From Nitrincola sp048264025 (GTDB taxonomy: Bacteria; Pseudomonadota; Gammaproteobacteria; Pseudomonadales; Balneatricaceae), in NCBI RefSeq assembly GCF_048264025.1, contig NZ_JBLXDN010000003.1, forward strand, positions 124,001-188,000: DNA of 64,000 nucleotides, written 5' to 3'. The notes under the pieces were generated by a model. The model saw only the letters and a list, made by a program, of their open reading frames with translations. It was not told where the DNA came from and made no database searches. Shown piece by piece: positions 50,582 to 59,584 of this stretch (positions are counted from its first letter, which is position 1; each line of letters opens with the position of its first letter). Made by a program: the position numbers and the translations under genes.

Positions 50582-52846
50582 ATGCAGAAAAATCTGATGG
50601 TAACCAAGCGAGATGGACGTCGGGAACCTATCGATCTGGAAAAAATTCACCGAGTCATCATCTGGGCTGCGGAAGGACTGCAAAATGTATCCGTATCGCA
50701 AGTTGAGCTGAGTGCACACATCCAGTTCTATGATGGGATCAAGACTTCGGATATTCACGAAACCCTGATCAAGTCGGCTGCCGATTTGATTTCAGAAGAA
50801 GCCCCTGATTATCAATATTTAGCCGCACGTCTAGCTATTTTTCATCTGCGTAAGCGTGCGTTCGGCTGTTTTGAAGCCCCGGACCTTTATACCCATGTTC
50901 GTGGTTTGGTAGACGCACAGCGTTATGACAAGCACCTGATTGAAGACTATACCCAGGCCGAATTTGATGAGTTGAATGCACATATCGATCATAGCCGGGA
51001 TATGAACTTTAGCTACGCCGCTGTAAAGCAGTTGGAAGGCAAGTATCTGGTGCAAAACCGGGTAACCGGAAAGGTGTATGAGTCACCGCAGATTTTGTAT
51101 ATGCTGGTTTCCGCGTGCTTGTTCAGCCGCTATCCGCAAGAAACCCGTTTGAGCTACGTTAAGCGCTTTTACGATGCCACCTCTTTGTTCAAGTTGTCAC
51201 TGCCAACGCCGATCATGGCGGGTGTACGTACACCGACACGCCAGTTCAGCTCCTGCGTATTGATTGAAACAGATGATAGTCTGGATTCTATCAATGCCAC
51301 CGCCGGTGCAATTGTTAAGTATGTCTCTCAGCGTGCTGGCATAGGTATTAACGCCGGTCGTATCCGTGCCATAGGTAGCCCTATCCGTAACGGTGAAGCC
51401 TTCCATACAGGCTGTATTCCGTTTTATAAGCATTTCCAGACGGCGGTTAAGTCCTGTTCGCAGGGTGGTGTTCGTGGTGGCGCAGCAACCCTGTTTTATC
51501 CGATCTGGCATCTGGAAGTGGAATCCTTGCTGGTGCTGAAGAACAATCGGGGTGTAGAAGAGAACCGAGTGCGCCATATCGACTATGGCGTACAGATCAA
51601 CAAACTCATGTATCAGCGTCTGATCAAGGGTGAAAATATAACCCTGTTTAGTCCGCATGAAGTACCGGGTTTGTATGAAGCTTTCTTTGCCGATCAGGAT
51701 GAGTTTGAGCGTCTCTATGTGATGTATGAGCAGCAGCCTGAGATACGTAAACAAACTATCAAGGCGGTTGAGCTGTTTGGTCTGTTGGCGGCTGAGCGTG
51801 CTTCCACTGGACGTATCTATATTCAGAACGTTGATCACTGCAATACCCACAGCCCGTTCGATCCGGCTGTGGCGCCTGTGCGTCAGTCCAACCTTTGTCT
51901 GGAAATTGCACTGCCCACCAAGCCACTGCAAGATGTGAATGATCCGGAAGGCGAGATCGCCCTCTGTACTTTGTCGGCCTTCAACCTGGGTGCTTTGGCA
52001 TCATTGGATGAGTTGGAAGACCTGGCTGATTTGATCGTTCGTGCCCTGGATAACCTGCTGGACTATCAGGACTACCCAATTCCAGCTGCTTATAATGCCA
52101 CTGAAAATCGCCGTACATTGGGTGTCGGTGTGACTAACCTGGCCTACTACCTGGCTAAAAATGGTGTGCGTTATTCAGATGGTTCGGCGAATGGTCTGGT
52201 TCATCGTACCTTTGAGGCTATTCAGTACTTCTTGCTCAAGGCTTCAAATCAACTGGCCAAAGAGCTGGGTGCCTGTCCCAAGTTCAATGAAACCACCTAT
52301 GCTAAAGGGTTGTTGCCAATTGATACCTACAAGCGCGATGTAGATAGCTTCTGTGAAGAGCCACTGCATTACTTCTGGGAAACGCTGCGTGAAGACATTC
52401 GTGAATTCGGGCTACGCAATTCTACGCTGACGGCATTGATGCCTTGTGAGACTTCGTCTCAGATCACCAATTCCACCAACGGCATTGAGCCACCACGTGG
52501 CTTTGTTTCAGTAAAATCCAGCAAGGATGGGATCATGAAACAGGTTGTGCCTGAGTATTTGGAGTTGCGGGATAAATACGAGTTGCTTTGGGATATCCCT
52601 AGTAATGAGGGTTACCTGCAGTTGGTGGGTATTATGCAGAAATTTGTTGATCAGTCCATTTCAGCGAATACCAACTATGATCCAACCCGTTTCCCCGGTG
52701 ATAAAGTGCCGATGAAACAGCTGATGAAGGATTTGCTGACCGCTTACAAATACGGTTTGAAAACGCTCTATTACCATAATACCCGTGATGGAGCGTCAGA
52801 CCAGCAGGATGATGCTGGTTGTGAAGGAGGAGCCTGCAAGCTGTAA
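50582..52846 (+). CDS. nrdA: Class Ia ribonucleotide reductase large subunit NrdA
   Basis: NrdA reduces ribonucleoside diphosphates to deoxyribonucleotides under aerobic conditions with NrdB. The 754-residue protein has an N-terminal ATP-cone (VTKRDGRREPIDLEKIHRVI, allosteric dATP site), active-site cysteines in SSCVLIETD and LCTLSAFN, the NLCLEIALP catalytic loop, and the redox-shuttle cysteines at the extreme C-terminus (GCEGGACKL). It heads nrdA-nrdB-yfaE and is preceded by NrdR boxes. Confidence 0.97.
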   Translation: MQKNLMVTKRDGRREPIDLEKIHRVIIWAAEGLQNVSVSQVELSAHIQFYDGIKTSDIHETLIKSAADLISEEAPDYQYLAARLAIFHLRKRAFGCFEAPDLYTHVRGLVDAQRYDKHLIEDYTQAEFDELNAHIDHSRDMNFSYAAVKQLEGKYLVQNRVTGKVYESPQILYMLVSACLFSRYPQETRLSYVKRFYDATSLFKLSLPTPIMAGVRTPTRQFSSCVLIETDDSLDSINATAGAIVKYVSQRAGIGINAGRIRAIGSPIRNGEAFHTGCIPFYKHFQTAVKSCSQGGVRGGAATLFYPIWHLEVESLLVLKNNRGVEENRVRHIDYGVQINKLMYQRLIKGENITLFSPHEVPGLYEAFFADQDEFERLYVMYEQQPEIRKQTIKAVELFGLLAAERASTGRIYIQNVDHCNTHSPFDPAVAPVRQSNLCLEIALPTKPLQDVNDPEGEIALCTLSAFNLGALASLDELEDLADLIVRALDNLLDYQDYPIPAAYNATENRRTLGVGVTNLAYYLAKNGVRYSDGSANGLVHRTFEAIQYFLLKASNQLAKELGACPKFNETTYAKGLLPIDTYKRDVDSFCEEPLHYFWETLREDIREFGLRNSTLTALMPCETSSQITNSTNGIEPPRGFVSVKSSKDGIMKQVVPEYLELRDKYELLWDIPSNEGYLQLVGIMQKFVDQSISANTNYDPTRFPGDKVPMKQLMKDLLTAYKYGLKTLYYHNTRDGASDQQDDAGCEGGACKL

Positions 52847-52904
52847 AGTGCAGGCTGATCCCGCTTTTCACTTAGGTCTCACACAAGGAACAAGAGCAAC
52901 GGTT

Positions 52905-54035
52905 ATGTCATATTCAACATTTAGTACCAGTGATCACGACGCCACACTTGAGCCGATGTTTTTCGGACGCAGTGTCAATGTTGCTCGTTATGACAGACAG
53001 AAATATCCAATTTTTGAAAAACTGATCGAGAAGCAGTTGTCTTTTTTCTGGCGACCGGAAGAAGTTGATCTGACCAAAGATCGCAAGGATTTCTCAGATA
53101 TGCCGGAACACGAAAAGCATATATTTCTGAGTAACCTTAAGTATCAAACACTGTTGGATTCGGTACAGGGACGTTCTCCCAATATCGCTTTTCTACCGGT
53201 GGTCTCACTGCCAGAGCTGGAAACCTGGTTTGAAACCTGGGCCTTTAGTGAAACCATTCACAGCCGCTCCTACACGCATATTATTCGCAACATCATCACC
53301 GAACCTTCGGTGGTGTTTGATGAGATAGTGACTAACCCGGAAATTGTGCGTCGTGCCGAGTCAGTCACGCGCTTGTATGACGAGTTTATCGAGCTGGTAA
53401 CGGTATACAGCTTGTATGGCCCAGGTAAAAAGGAGGTCGATGGTCGGGTGCTGGATGCCAGTTTGTATAACCTGAAAAAGAAACTCTACCTGACACTGGT
53501 GTCGGTGAATGTGCTGGAAGCTATTCGCTTCTATGTCAGCTTTGCCTGCTCGTTTGCCTTTGCTGAACGGGCGATCATGGAAGGTAATGCCAAAATTATT
53601 CGCCTGATTGCCCGTGATGAAGCCTTACATCTGACCGGTACACAGCAGATGCTGAATATTCTGGCTTCGGGTCGTGATGATCCTGATTTCAAGCAGATCG
53701 CCATTGAATGTCGTCAGGATGTGATAGGTATTTTTCAGGAAGCCGCTCAGCAGGAAAAAGACTGGGCCGTCTATCTGTTCAGCCAGGGGTCGATGATCGG
53801 TTTGAACGCACGTATTCTCGGTGATTACGTTGAATATATCACCAATGTCAGAATGCGCGCGCTGGGGCTGGATGATCTCTTCCCGGCACGTCAGAACCCC
53901 TTGCCCTGGATGAACGCCTGGTTGATCAGTGACAATGTTCAGGTAGCGCCTCAGGAGTCTGAAATCAGTTCGTATCTGGTTGGTCAGATCGATAATGACG
54001 TAGAAACTGAAGACTTTGACGGCTTTGATCTCTGA
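52905..54035 (+). CDS. nrdB: Class Ia ribonucleotide reductase small subunit NrdB
   Basis: NrdB houses the di-iron centre and tyrosyl radical that start NrdA catalysis. From the ATG at 52905 it is 376 residues, equal to E. coli NrdB. The radical tyrosine lies in SETIHSRSYTHIIRN, and iron ligands are in DEALHLTGTQQ and WAFSETIH. An in-frame start at 52785 would overlap nrdA and add 40 non-family residues. The C-terminus DNDVETEDFDGFDL is acidic, suited to docking on NrdA. Confidence 0.97.
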   Translation: MSYSTFSTSDHDATLEPMFFGRSVNVARYDRQKYPIFEKLIEKQLSFFWRPEEVDLTKDRKDFSDMPEHEKHIFLSNLKYQTLLDSVQGRSPNIAFLPVVSLPELETWFETWAFSETIHSRSYTHIIRNIITEPSVVFDEIVTNPEIVRRAESVTRLYDEFIELVTVYSLYGPGKKEVDGRVLDASLYNLKKKLYLTLVSVNVLEAIRFYVSFACSFAFAERAIMEGNAKIIRLIARDEALHLTGTQQMLNILASGRDDPDFKQIAIECRQDVIGIFQEAAQQEKDWAVYLFSQGSMIGLNARILGDYVEYITNVRMRALGLDDLFPARQNPLPWMNAWLISDNVQVAPQESEISSYLVGQIDNDVETEDFDGFDL

Positions 54036-54043
54036 GAAACACT

Positions 54044-54307
54044 ATGGCTGGCATTCCTCGAATCAAGGTTAATAATTTTCATACTTTCTATTATCAGTAT
54101 GAGCCCACTCTACTGGATGCACTGGAGGCGCAGCAAATCCCTGCCGCTTACAACTGTCGGGGGGGGTACTGTGGTACCTGCAAGGTCAGGCTGCTTGATG
54201 GTCAGGTAGAGGCCGTGCAGGACGCTCTGGTTGATTTGAGAGATGATGAAATACTCACCTGTTGCTGTCGTCCGGCATCACATATCGAAATAGAGCTACC
54301 GGAGTAA
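54044..54307 (+). CDS. yfaE: 2Fe-2S ferredoxin YfaE
   Basis: YfaE maintains the NrdB di-iron/tyrosyl cofactor by supplying electrons. The 87-residue plant-type ferredoxin has the cluster cysteines in YNCRGGYCGTCKVRL and the last ligand in ILTCCCRP. It follows nrdB by eight bases, the same order as E. coli. A terminator begins within its last codons. Confidence 0.95.
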   Translation: MAGIPRIKVNNFHTFYYQYEPTLLDALEAQQIPAAYNCRGGYCGTCKVRLLDGQVEAVQDALVDLRDDEILTCCCRPASHIEIELPE

Positions 54308-54325
54308 TCCGATGGCTCTGTTTTT
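54292..54325 (+). terminator. Terminator of nrdAB-yfaE
   Basis: AGAGCTACCGG (54292-54302) pairs with CCGATGGCTCT (54309-54319) over 11 positions with one G-T pair and one mismatch; GTTTTTATC follows. The 5' arm lies in the last codons of yfaE. Confidence 0.75.
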
Positions 54326-54350
54326 ATCTTCCCCTGCACTGAAAATGCGT

Positions 54351-54397
54351 AAAAAACAAGCCTTAATTTTTGACTTTTGCACATGCGAAAAGGCTTG
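54351..54397 (-). terminator. Minus-strand terminator downstream of nth
   Basis: On the minus strand CAAGCCTT (54397-54390) and AAGGCTTG (54364-54357) form an eight-base stem, with an inner CTTTT/AAAAG pairing in the loop, followed by TTTTTT (54356-54351). It would end the nth transcript about 210 bases past its stop codon, or end a separate small RNA made from this gap. Confidence 0.7.
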
Positions 54398-54408
54398 ACA
54401 GCAATTGA

Positions 54409-54422
54409 TTGATCCAGATCAA
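54409..54422. promoter_or_regulatory. Perfect FNR/Anr box in a convergent intergenic region
   Basis: TTGATCCAGATCAA matches all ten defined bases of the FNR/Anr consensus TTGAT-N4-ATCAA. It lies between yfaE (plus) and nth (minus), which converge, so neither gene has its promoter here. Its centre is about 62 bases before the expected start of the promoter at 54445-54472, a class I activator position. Confidence 0.7.
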
Positions 54423-54444
54423 AAGAAATTCAGTATAACCCCTC

Positions 54445-54472
54445 TTGACTATCCTAACATGTTGATTATAAA
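54445..54472 (+). promoter_or_regulatory. Orphan sigma-70 promoter after the FNR box
   Basis: TTGACT (54445-54450) and TATAAA (54467-54472) have a 16-base spacer; transcription would begin near 54477-54479. No protein-coding gene follows on this strand; the transcript would be a small RNA and could run into the antisense of the nth 3' end. No clear plus-strand terminator is visible. Confidence 0.5.
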
Positions 54473-54565
54473 TGGTTATTTATAACTTGGCTGTTTTTGT
54501 ATCAATTCGCTGAAAGCCCCGTACTACGCCGAGTTGCGCTATTGATCCAAAAACTAATCACAGAT

Positions 54566-54574
54566 TTATCCACA
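54566..54574. promoter_or_regulatory. Consensus DnaA-box match
   Basis: TTATCCACA is an exact match to the strong E. coli DnaA box. It is a single copy between the nrd operon and nth. Nine-base matches occur by chance at this scale, so function is uncertain. Confidence 0.3.
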
Positions 54575-54605
54575 GATAATGTGAGTAACAAATAGCTGTG
54601 TGTAA

Positions 54606-55238
54606 CTATTCGGTTTTATCCTTGAACTCGCACAGATCTTCAATTACACAGGCACCACAACGCGGTTTTCGGGCAGTACAGATATAACGGCCGTGCAAGA
54701 TCAGCCAGTGATGCGCATCCAGTAAAAATTCAGCAGGTACAAAGTGCGTCAGACGCTTTTCTACCTCCAATACATTTTTGCCCTTGGCGATTCCGGTGCG
54801 GTTAGACACGCGAAAAATATGTGTATCCACCGCCATCACGGGCTGTCCAAAGGCGGTGTTCAGGACAACATTAGCGGTCTTGCGTCCGACACCGGGGAGT
54901 TTTTCCAAGGCTTCACGTGTTTGTGGGACTTCACCTTGATGTTCACTCAGTAGCAAGGCGCAGGTTTTAATCACATTCTCGGCTTTGGTGTTAAACAGGC
55001 CGATGGTGCGGATATAGACTTTGACACCCTCTACACCCAGCTGTAGCAGCTTTTCAGGCGTATTAGCGACTGGGAATAGCTTGCGGGTGGCTTTGTTAAC
55101 ACTGACATCCGTGGCTTGCGCGGACAGCATAACTGCAATCAGCAGTTCAAACGGGGACTGGTATTCCAGCTCTGTGCGTGGTTCAGGGTTTTGCTCGCGC
55201 AGGCGCGAAAATATTTGGTAACGTTTTTCAGCATTCAT
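54606..55238 (-). CDS. nth: Endonuclease III Nth
   Basis: Nth is a DNA glycosylase/AP lyase that removes oxidised pyrimidines. The 210-residue protein has the helix-hairpin-helix LPGVGRKTANVVL with the catalytic lysine, the catalytic Asp in AVDTHIFRVSNR, and the C-terminal iron-sulfur motif C-x6-C-x2-C-x5-C (CTARKPRCGACVIEDLC). In E. coli and Pseudomonas nth follows rsxE directly; here three signalling/channel genes intervene. It starts 10 bases after the cyclase gene. Confidence 0.97.
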   Translation of the reverse strand: MNAEKRYQIFSRLREQNPEPRTELEYQSPFELLIAVMLSAQATDVSVNKATRKLFPVANTPEKLLQLGVEGVKVYIRTIGLFNTKAENVIKTCALLLSEHQGEVPQTREALEKLPGVGRKTANVVLNTAFGQPVMAVDTHIFRVSNRTGIAKGKNVLEVEKRLTHFVPAEFLLDAHHWLILHGRYICTARKPRCGACVIEDLCEFKDKTE

Positions 55239-55248
55239 GGGTAGCTCA

Positions 55249-56208
55249 TCACAGGGTTACAAACTGATTGCGTCCATTTTCCTTAGCTTGGTACAGGGAT
55301 TGATCGGCTTTTTCCAGCCAACTCTGATAGTCAGAAAAACTGTTATCGGCCTCGGCAACACCCAGACTGATAGTGACCATGAGTTGTTCGCCTTCGTAAG
55401 CAATAGGCTGGGTTTCTACGGTGTAGCGCAGGCGTTCGGCCAGGATCTCAGCATTGGCTGCCGGGGTGTTCAGCAGGAGGATGCCGAACTCTTCACCGCC
55501 GTAACGTCCGGCAATATCGGTGGTGCGTATCATCTGGCGAATAAAGTCTGCAAGCTGACGGATGACGGCATCGCCAGCCAGGTGGCCTTGGCTGTCATTG
55601 ACCTGTTTAAAGTGATCTATATCCAATAAAATCAATGAGGTAGGCTGTTGAGTTCGAACAAAACGATCAAATTCCTGCTGCAGACACATCTCCCAGTAAC
55701 CACGGTTGTTCAGGCCGGTTAAGTGGTCTGTACGACTGAGTTTACACAGTTCCTGATTGGCTTTTTCAAGTGCCTGGCGACTGACGGCCTCATCGGTAAC
55801 ATCATAAATAATCAGACCGATCTGTTTGATATTACCGTCCGATGATGTCAACGGGATTAGTGTAACATTCTGGTACATCCAGCGTGTTGAACCAGTAATT
55901 GGGCGGTAACTATTGAAACGAAACAGCCAGGGACGTTCTTCCCAGGTCATAAATGCGGGATTATGTAATGTCAGTACGCTGTTGAGCTTACGCTTGAACC
56001 ATAGGGTATCCAACTCAGGAAATACACTGAACAAGGACTGTCCATGTACCTGGCTACTGGGCATGCCAGAATGATTGACCATGAAATCATTCCATAATGC
56101 GACCTTGAAATCACTGTCGAGTATCATCAGGCCAACATCCAGGTTGTCCAATAAACTCATTTTCCAGTGCAGGGTATGTAGTTCAGTCTGGTGTGTTTGT
56201 TGCGTCAT
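55249..56208 (-). CDS. PAS-GGDEF diguanylate cyclase
   Basis: The 319-residue cytoplasmic protein has an N-terminal PAS domain (about 15-140, GLMILDSDFKVALWNDFMVN, PAC segment VTLIPLTSSDGNIKQIGLII) and a C-terminal GGDEF domain (about 155-315). The active loop reads GGEEF, and an RTTD inhibitory site lies five residues upstream, so it is expected to make c-di-GMP with product inhibition. Its ATG overlaps the stop codon of the receiver-CheC gene by four bases, coupling their translation and suggesting a functional pair. Confidence 0.94.
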   Translation of the reverse strand: MTQQTHQTELHTLHWKMSLLDNLDVGLMILDSDFKVALWNDFMVNHSGMPSSQVHGQSLFSVFPELDTLWFKRKLNSVLTLHNPAFMTWEERPWLFRFNSYRPITGSTRWMYQNVTLIPLTSSDGNIKQIGLIIYDVTDEAVSRQALEKANQELCKLSRTDHLTGLNNRGYWEMCLQQEFDRFVRTQQPTSLILLDIDHFKQVNDSQGHLAGDAVIRQLADFIRQMIRTTDIAGRYGGEEFGILLLNTPAANAEILAERLRYTVETQPIAYEGEQLMVTISLGVAEADNSFSDYQSWLEKADQSLYQAKENGRNQFVTL

Positions 56209-57209
56209 TTCAGCAGTTCCAGGCGCTCAGTCAGCGCAGGCAGGGATTCTTCAGTAAACAGCATCAGCAGATTGCAGTGTGTTGTACTGTCAGCGATTCG
56301 GTAATCAATCTCGATACACAGTAATTGCTGATTCGCAGTCGGACTGTGCTCAAAACGAGGTGACTCAGAATGAAGGCCAAGAATACGAGGTGTACCTCGG
56401 CTGAGTGACAAGTCCAGCAGCTTGCTGAAGTTAGACAGGAATGCACCCGTAAGCACGTTGGCAATATCCATCAGAACGGCGCGCTCGGTGGTTTCGGTAA
56501 GCTCACCTTGGTAATGCAATAAATTAGCTAGATCAGTAATGGATGAGTCCTGAAAAATCAGCAGGGCTTCACCCGCAATTCCCAGACCGCAGAATCCCTG
56601 GCAAACAGTTGTGGCCGGTTGCTCCCCCGAGGCTGTTTTGAGTGCAATGGCCAGATCTTGGGTGGTAATGCGATCAACACGGGGAACGGGTAGGTGAATG
56701 AACCGCTGTAACACGTCGGCCAACTGACTTGCTGTGCGTCCCATGGCGATATTGGCCACTTCCTGCACCGAGTCTGTAAGGCTGTCGGGTATGCTTAAGA
56801 GCATGTCGGTGGATGCGGGTGAATCGCGAGGCTCCAGTTCATCAATCAGACCGTAGTCTTTCAGAGATCCAGTCAGCAACTCTGCATTGATGGGTTTGGC
56901 GATAAATCCAAGCGCACCCAATGCCATAACCCGCTTTCTGGCTGTTTGCTGTACATCACCAGAAACGACGACAGTCAGGCAGGGCAGGTCATCACGTCGA
57001 ATACGCTCCAATACCTCATAACCATCCATAATCGGCATATTCAGATCAAGAAACAGCAGGTGCCCCTTGCCTAAGCGTATCGCCTCAAGGGCTTTCAGAC
57101 CATGCTCAGCAAAGGTGATATCAACATTCCAGTGTTTGAGTGCACGACCCATTTGGTTTCTGGCGAGCTGAGAGTCATCGCAGATAACGACAGGGATCGG
57201 CTGTGCCAC
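56205..57209 (-). CDS. Response regulator fused to CheC-type phosphatase domain
   Basis: The 334-residue protein has a receiver domain (acidic pair 11-12, phosphoacceptor Asp55 in LFLDLNMPIMDGYE, Lys in FIAKPINAE) and a C-terminal CheC/FliY-like domain (about 145-334). The phosphatase motif D-x3-E-x2-N-x22-P is complete in its first copy (DSVQEVAN and then proline), and the second copy has D in place of E (MDIAN) with N and P correctly spaced. CheC-family proteins dephosphorylate CheY-like receivers. The product may act on its own or another receiver and is coupled to the cyclase that follows. Confidence 0.88.
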   Translation of the reverse strand: MAQPIPVVICDDSQLARNQMGRALKHWNVDITFAEHGLKALEAIRLGKGHLLFLDLNMPIMDGYEVLERIRRDDLPCLTVVVSGDVQQTARKRVMALGALGFIAKPINAELLTGSLKDYGLIDELEPRDSPASTDMLLSIPDSLTDSVQEVANIAMGRTASQLADVLQRFIHLPVPRVDRITTQDLAIALKTASGEQPATTVCQGFCGLGIAGEALLIFQDSSITDLANLLHYQGELTETTERAVLMDIANVLTGAFLSNFSKLLDLSLSRGTPRILGLHSESPRFEHSPTANQQLLCIEIDYRIADSTTHCNLLMLFTEESLPALTERLELLK

Positions 57210-57302
57210 AGGCTACTGCTCCGGTTCTGAATGTATAAAATTTAACCGACTGATGTTAAACAAAAAATGGGCAGCATGCAATGGATACTCCAGCGACCTG
57301 AG

Positions 57303-59573
57303 CTAGGCCTCATCAAAATCAGTGCCGCTTTGCGGGTTCGAACGGGCTTCATCCGGTTGTTGCTCCAGGCCCTTTTCGGCGCTACGAGATGCTGGGGTGC
57401 TGACCAGATTAAGTGGTGCCGGTGGTGCGGATCCATCCTTGTTCTGACCGAAGTACATGGTCAAATGCGGGAAAGGAATCTCAATACCCGCTGCATCTAA
57501 ATGGCGTTTTACCAGTCGGTTGTAGGCTCGACCCACTGACCACTGTGAGCCAGGCAGGGTCTTGATTCGTACACGAATATTAACCGCGCTGTCAGCCAGT
57601 TCTGAGACGCCCTGAACTTCCAGTTCACCCATAATATCTTTGCTTTGTTCAGGATCACTCATCAGTTCATCAAAGGCTGCACGCAGATGCACTGTTACTT
57701 CGTCAGTATCTTCACGATAGGCCACTCCATAATCACCGACATGGAAACCATAACCGCGCATATAGTTGGACACAGTGGTAATAGAGGAGAAGGGAATCAA
57801 GTGATAAGTACCGAAGCGGTCACGTAACCCTAACGAGCGAATTGTGAGGTTTTCTGCCGTACCGGTAATGCCATCGGCAGTGACAACATCCCCGCTGTTT
57901 ATAGCATTTTCCAACTGAATGAAAATACCGGTGATGACATCTTTAACCAGCGTTTGGGCACCAAAGCCGATGGCCAGACCCACAACACCGGCACCGGCAA
58001 TCAGTGGTCCAATATTCAGTCCCAGCTCTGCCAGGGTTATCATTACTGTAAATACGATCAGTGTGATCATCACGGCATTGCTTAACAGCTTTAGCAGGGT
58101 TTGCTGGCGCGCGCTGGCGGCTCCGCGGCCTGTATGTGGGCTAATTTGGTGTTCAATCCAACTGGCAAAAGCGATCCAGATCAGCTTGGCAATAAGCAAG
58201 ATAATGGCTACTGACAAGACCGTTCCCAATATGCGGCTACCGCTGTCTGAGCTGAGCCAGTCAGTAAAGTTAAACAAAGACCAGGCATCCAGAACAAAGG
58301 CGAACACTACCAGCATGATGACCAGTCGCACAAATTTTAATGAGGTGGGAATGAACTCGTTCAGGCGTGCTTCCAATGCCGGAAAGCGGGCTCTCAAGTC
58401 ATCGGAAACCTGCACCTGACGGGAGATGACCTGCGTTAGCAGTGCTGAAATAAACAACCCCACGACAATAGCCAGAAGGGTTTGCAGGCTGGCTTGTAAT
58501 ATCACCGGTAGAGCATCTTCGGGGCGTATGGCCGTAACCAGTAACAAGCCGGCAAAATAGGCGATCGCCAATAGATGCCAGCTGCGTGCCAGCATATTCA
58601 AAATAACTGTGGTAAAGGCAAAATCTGCTTTTTCGGCCTGTTCACTGATACTTTGAGCCACGCGCTTTTTGTTCTGCAAAATAATGGCCAGTGCATAGGC
58701 AAAAGCAGTCAACATGACCAGCAGGCTGACAAGATGGCCCAAGGCGGGCGCCGCATAAAAGTTTACTACTGGCACCAGTAGCAACATGCCGTAACCGATA
58801 AAGCTGCTGATTTTAGCTAACCAGGCATTCCAATAGGCGGCCGTTTCAGCACAGAAGGGTAGCAGCCGCAAGCCGTTATAGCGTGCAGAAAAGAATAACC
58901 GCACCAGTGATTTGAACACTTCAATGACGAGGAATGCATTCAAGAAGAGTGACTGAACCATGCTCATTTCACCCAGCTCACCAATCAGGAAGAGGGCGAC
59001 ACTGTAACCTGTAACCCAGGCCAGCAGAATGGTCAGCAGATCCACCAGCAGGGCCCCAAGAACAATCAACAGCCGAGATACCAACCGACCTGCACCGGGT
59101 TTGGTGCTGACCAGATTATCGGCATAGCGGAACAGCGGTATGGCCAGTTTACGCAGCACAAAGTAACTGATCAGCGTAGCAATAATGATGTAAAGAAAGT
59201 TAAGGGCATATGGCACCATCAGATGCCAGTCGCTATTACCGAGTTTGGTGATAACTTCCAAAGCTTCTAACACCTGTTGCGTCATTTGCTGCGCAAAGGC
59301 TTGAGTGGTGTCGGCTATCTGGCGAATCAGAGACGCCTTCGGCTCTTCTGTCGTCTCGGTTTTTTCCGGGTCGGCCAGTGCGCGCAGTTCGCTGATAAGC
59401 TGGTCACGGGTTTCCGGATTTTCGAGCAGATCGGCCAGCAACGCGCTTGAGGGCTTATTGTCGGTCGACTCAGTCGTTTCCTGAGCGAACAATGAAGTTG
59501 AAGTGAAGCTGGCAATTAACAGCAGCAAGAAAGCCAGGGAGAGGCGGGTAATGATTGGTTGAGACGTCAGCAT
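57303..59573 (-). CDS. ybiO: YbiO-type large mechanosensitive channel
   Basis: The 756-residue protein has a signal peptide (about 1-30), a periplasmic segment ADLLENPETRDQLISELRAL like that of E. coli YbiO, about ten membrane segments, and a C-terminal MscS domain (about 515-720; pore helix LIAGAGVVGLAIGFGAQTLV, then VVTADGITGTAENLTIRSLG and IPFSSITTVSNYMRGYG). The length is close to YbiO (741). YbiO-type channels open under tension with moderate conductance. A proline-rich, disordered tail follows. It starts 11 bases after rsxE and may be part of the rsx transcript. Confidence 0.88.
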   Translation of the reverse strand: MLTSQPIITRLSLAFLLLLIASFTSTSLFAQETTESTDNKPSSALLADLLENPETRDQLISELRALADPEKTETTEEPKASLIRQIADTTQAFAQQMTQQVLEALEVITKLGNSDWHLMVPYALNFLYIIIATLISYFVLRKLAIPLFRYADNLVSTKPGAGRLVSRLLIVLGALLVDLLTILLAWVTGYSVALFLIGELGEMSMVQSLFLNAFLVIEVFKSLVRLFFSARYNGLRLLPFCAETAAYWNAWLAKISSFIGYGMLLLVPVVNFYAAPALGHLVSLLVMLTAFAYALAIILQNKKRVAQSISEQAEKADFAFTTVILNMLARSWHLLAIAYFAGLLLVTAIRPEDALPVILQASLQTLLAIVVGLFISALLTQVISRQVQVSDDLRARFPALEARLNEFIPTSLKFVRLVIMLVVFAFVLDAWSLFNFTDWLSSDSGSRILGTVLSVAIILLIAKLIWIAFASWIEHQISPHTGRGAASARQQTLLKLLSNAVMITLIVFTVMITLAELGLNIGPLIAGAGVVGLAIGFGAQTLVKDVITGIFIQLENAINSGDVVTADGITGTAENLTIRSLGLRDRFGTYHLIPFSSITTVSNYMRGYGFHVGDYGVAYREDTDEVTVHLRAAFDELMSDPEQSKDIMGELEVQGVSELADSAVNIRVRIKTLPGSQWSVGRAYNRLVKRHLDAAGIEIPFPHLTMYFGQNKDGSAPPAPLNLVSTPASRSAEKGLEQQPDEARSNPQSGTDFDEA

Positions 59574-59584
59574 AAAATCCTGTG

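Noticed and set aside
51197..51931. 244-codon open frame antisense to nrdA
   Set aside because: nrdA is certain by its motifs in this interval; the antisense frame has no ribosome site or domain.
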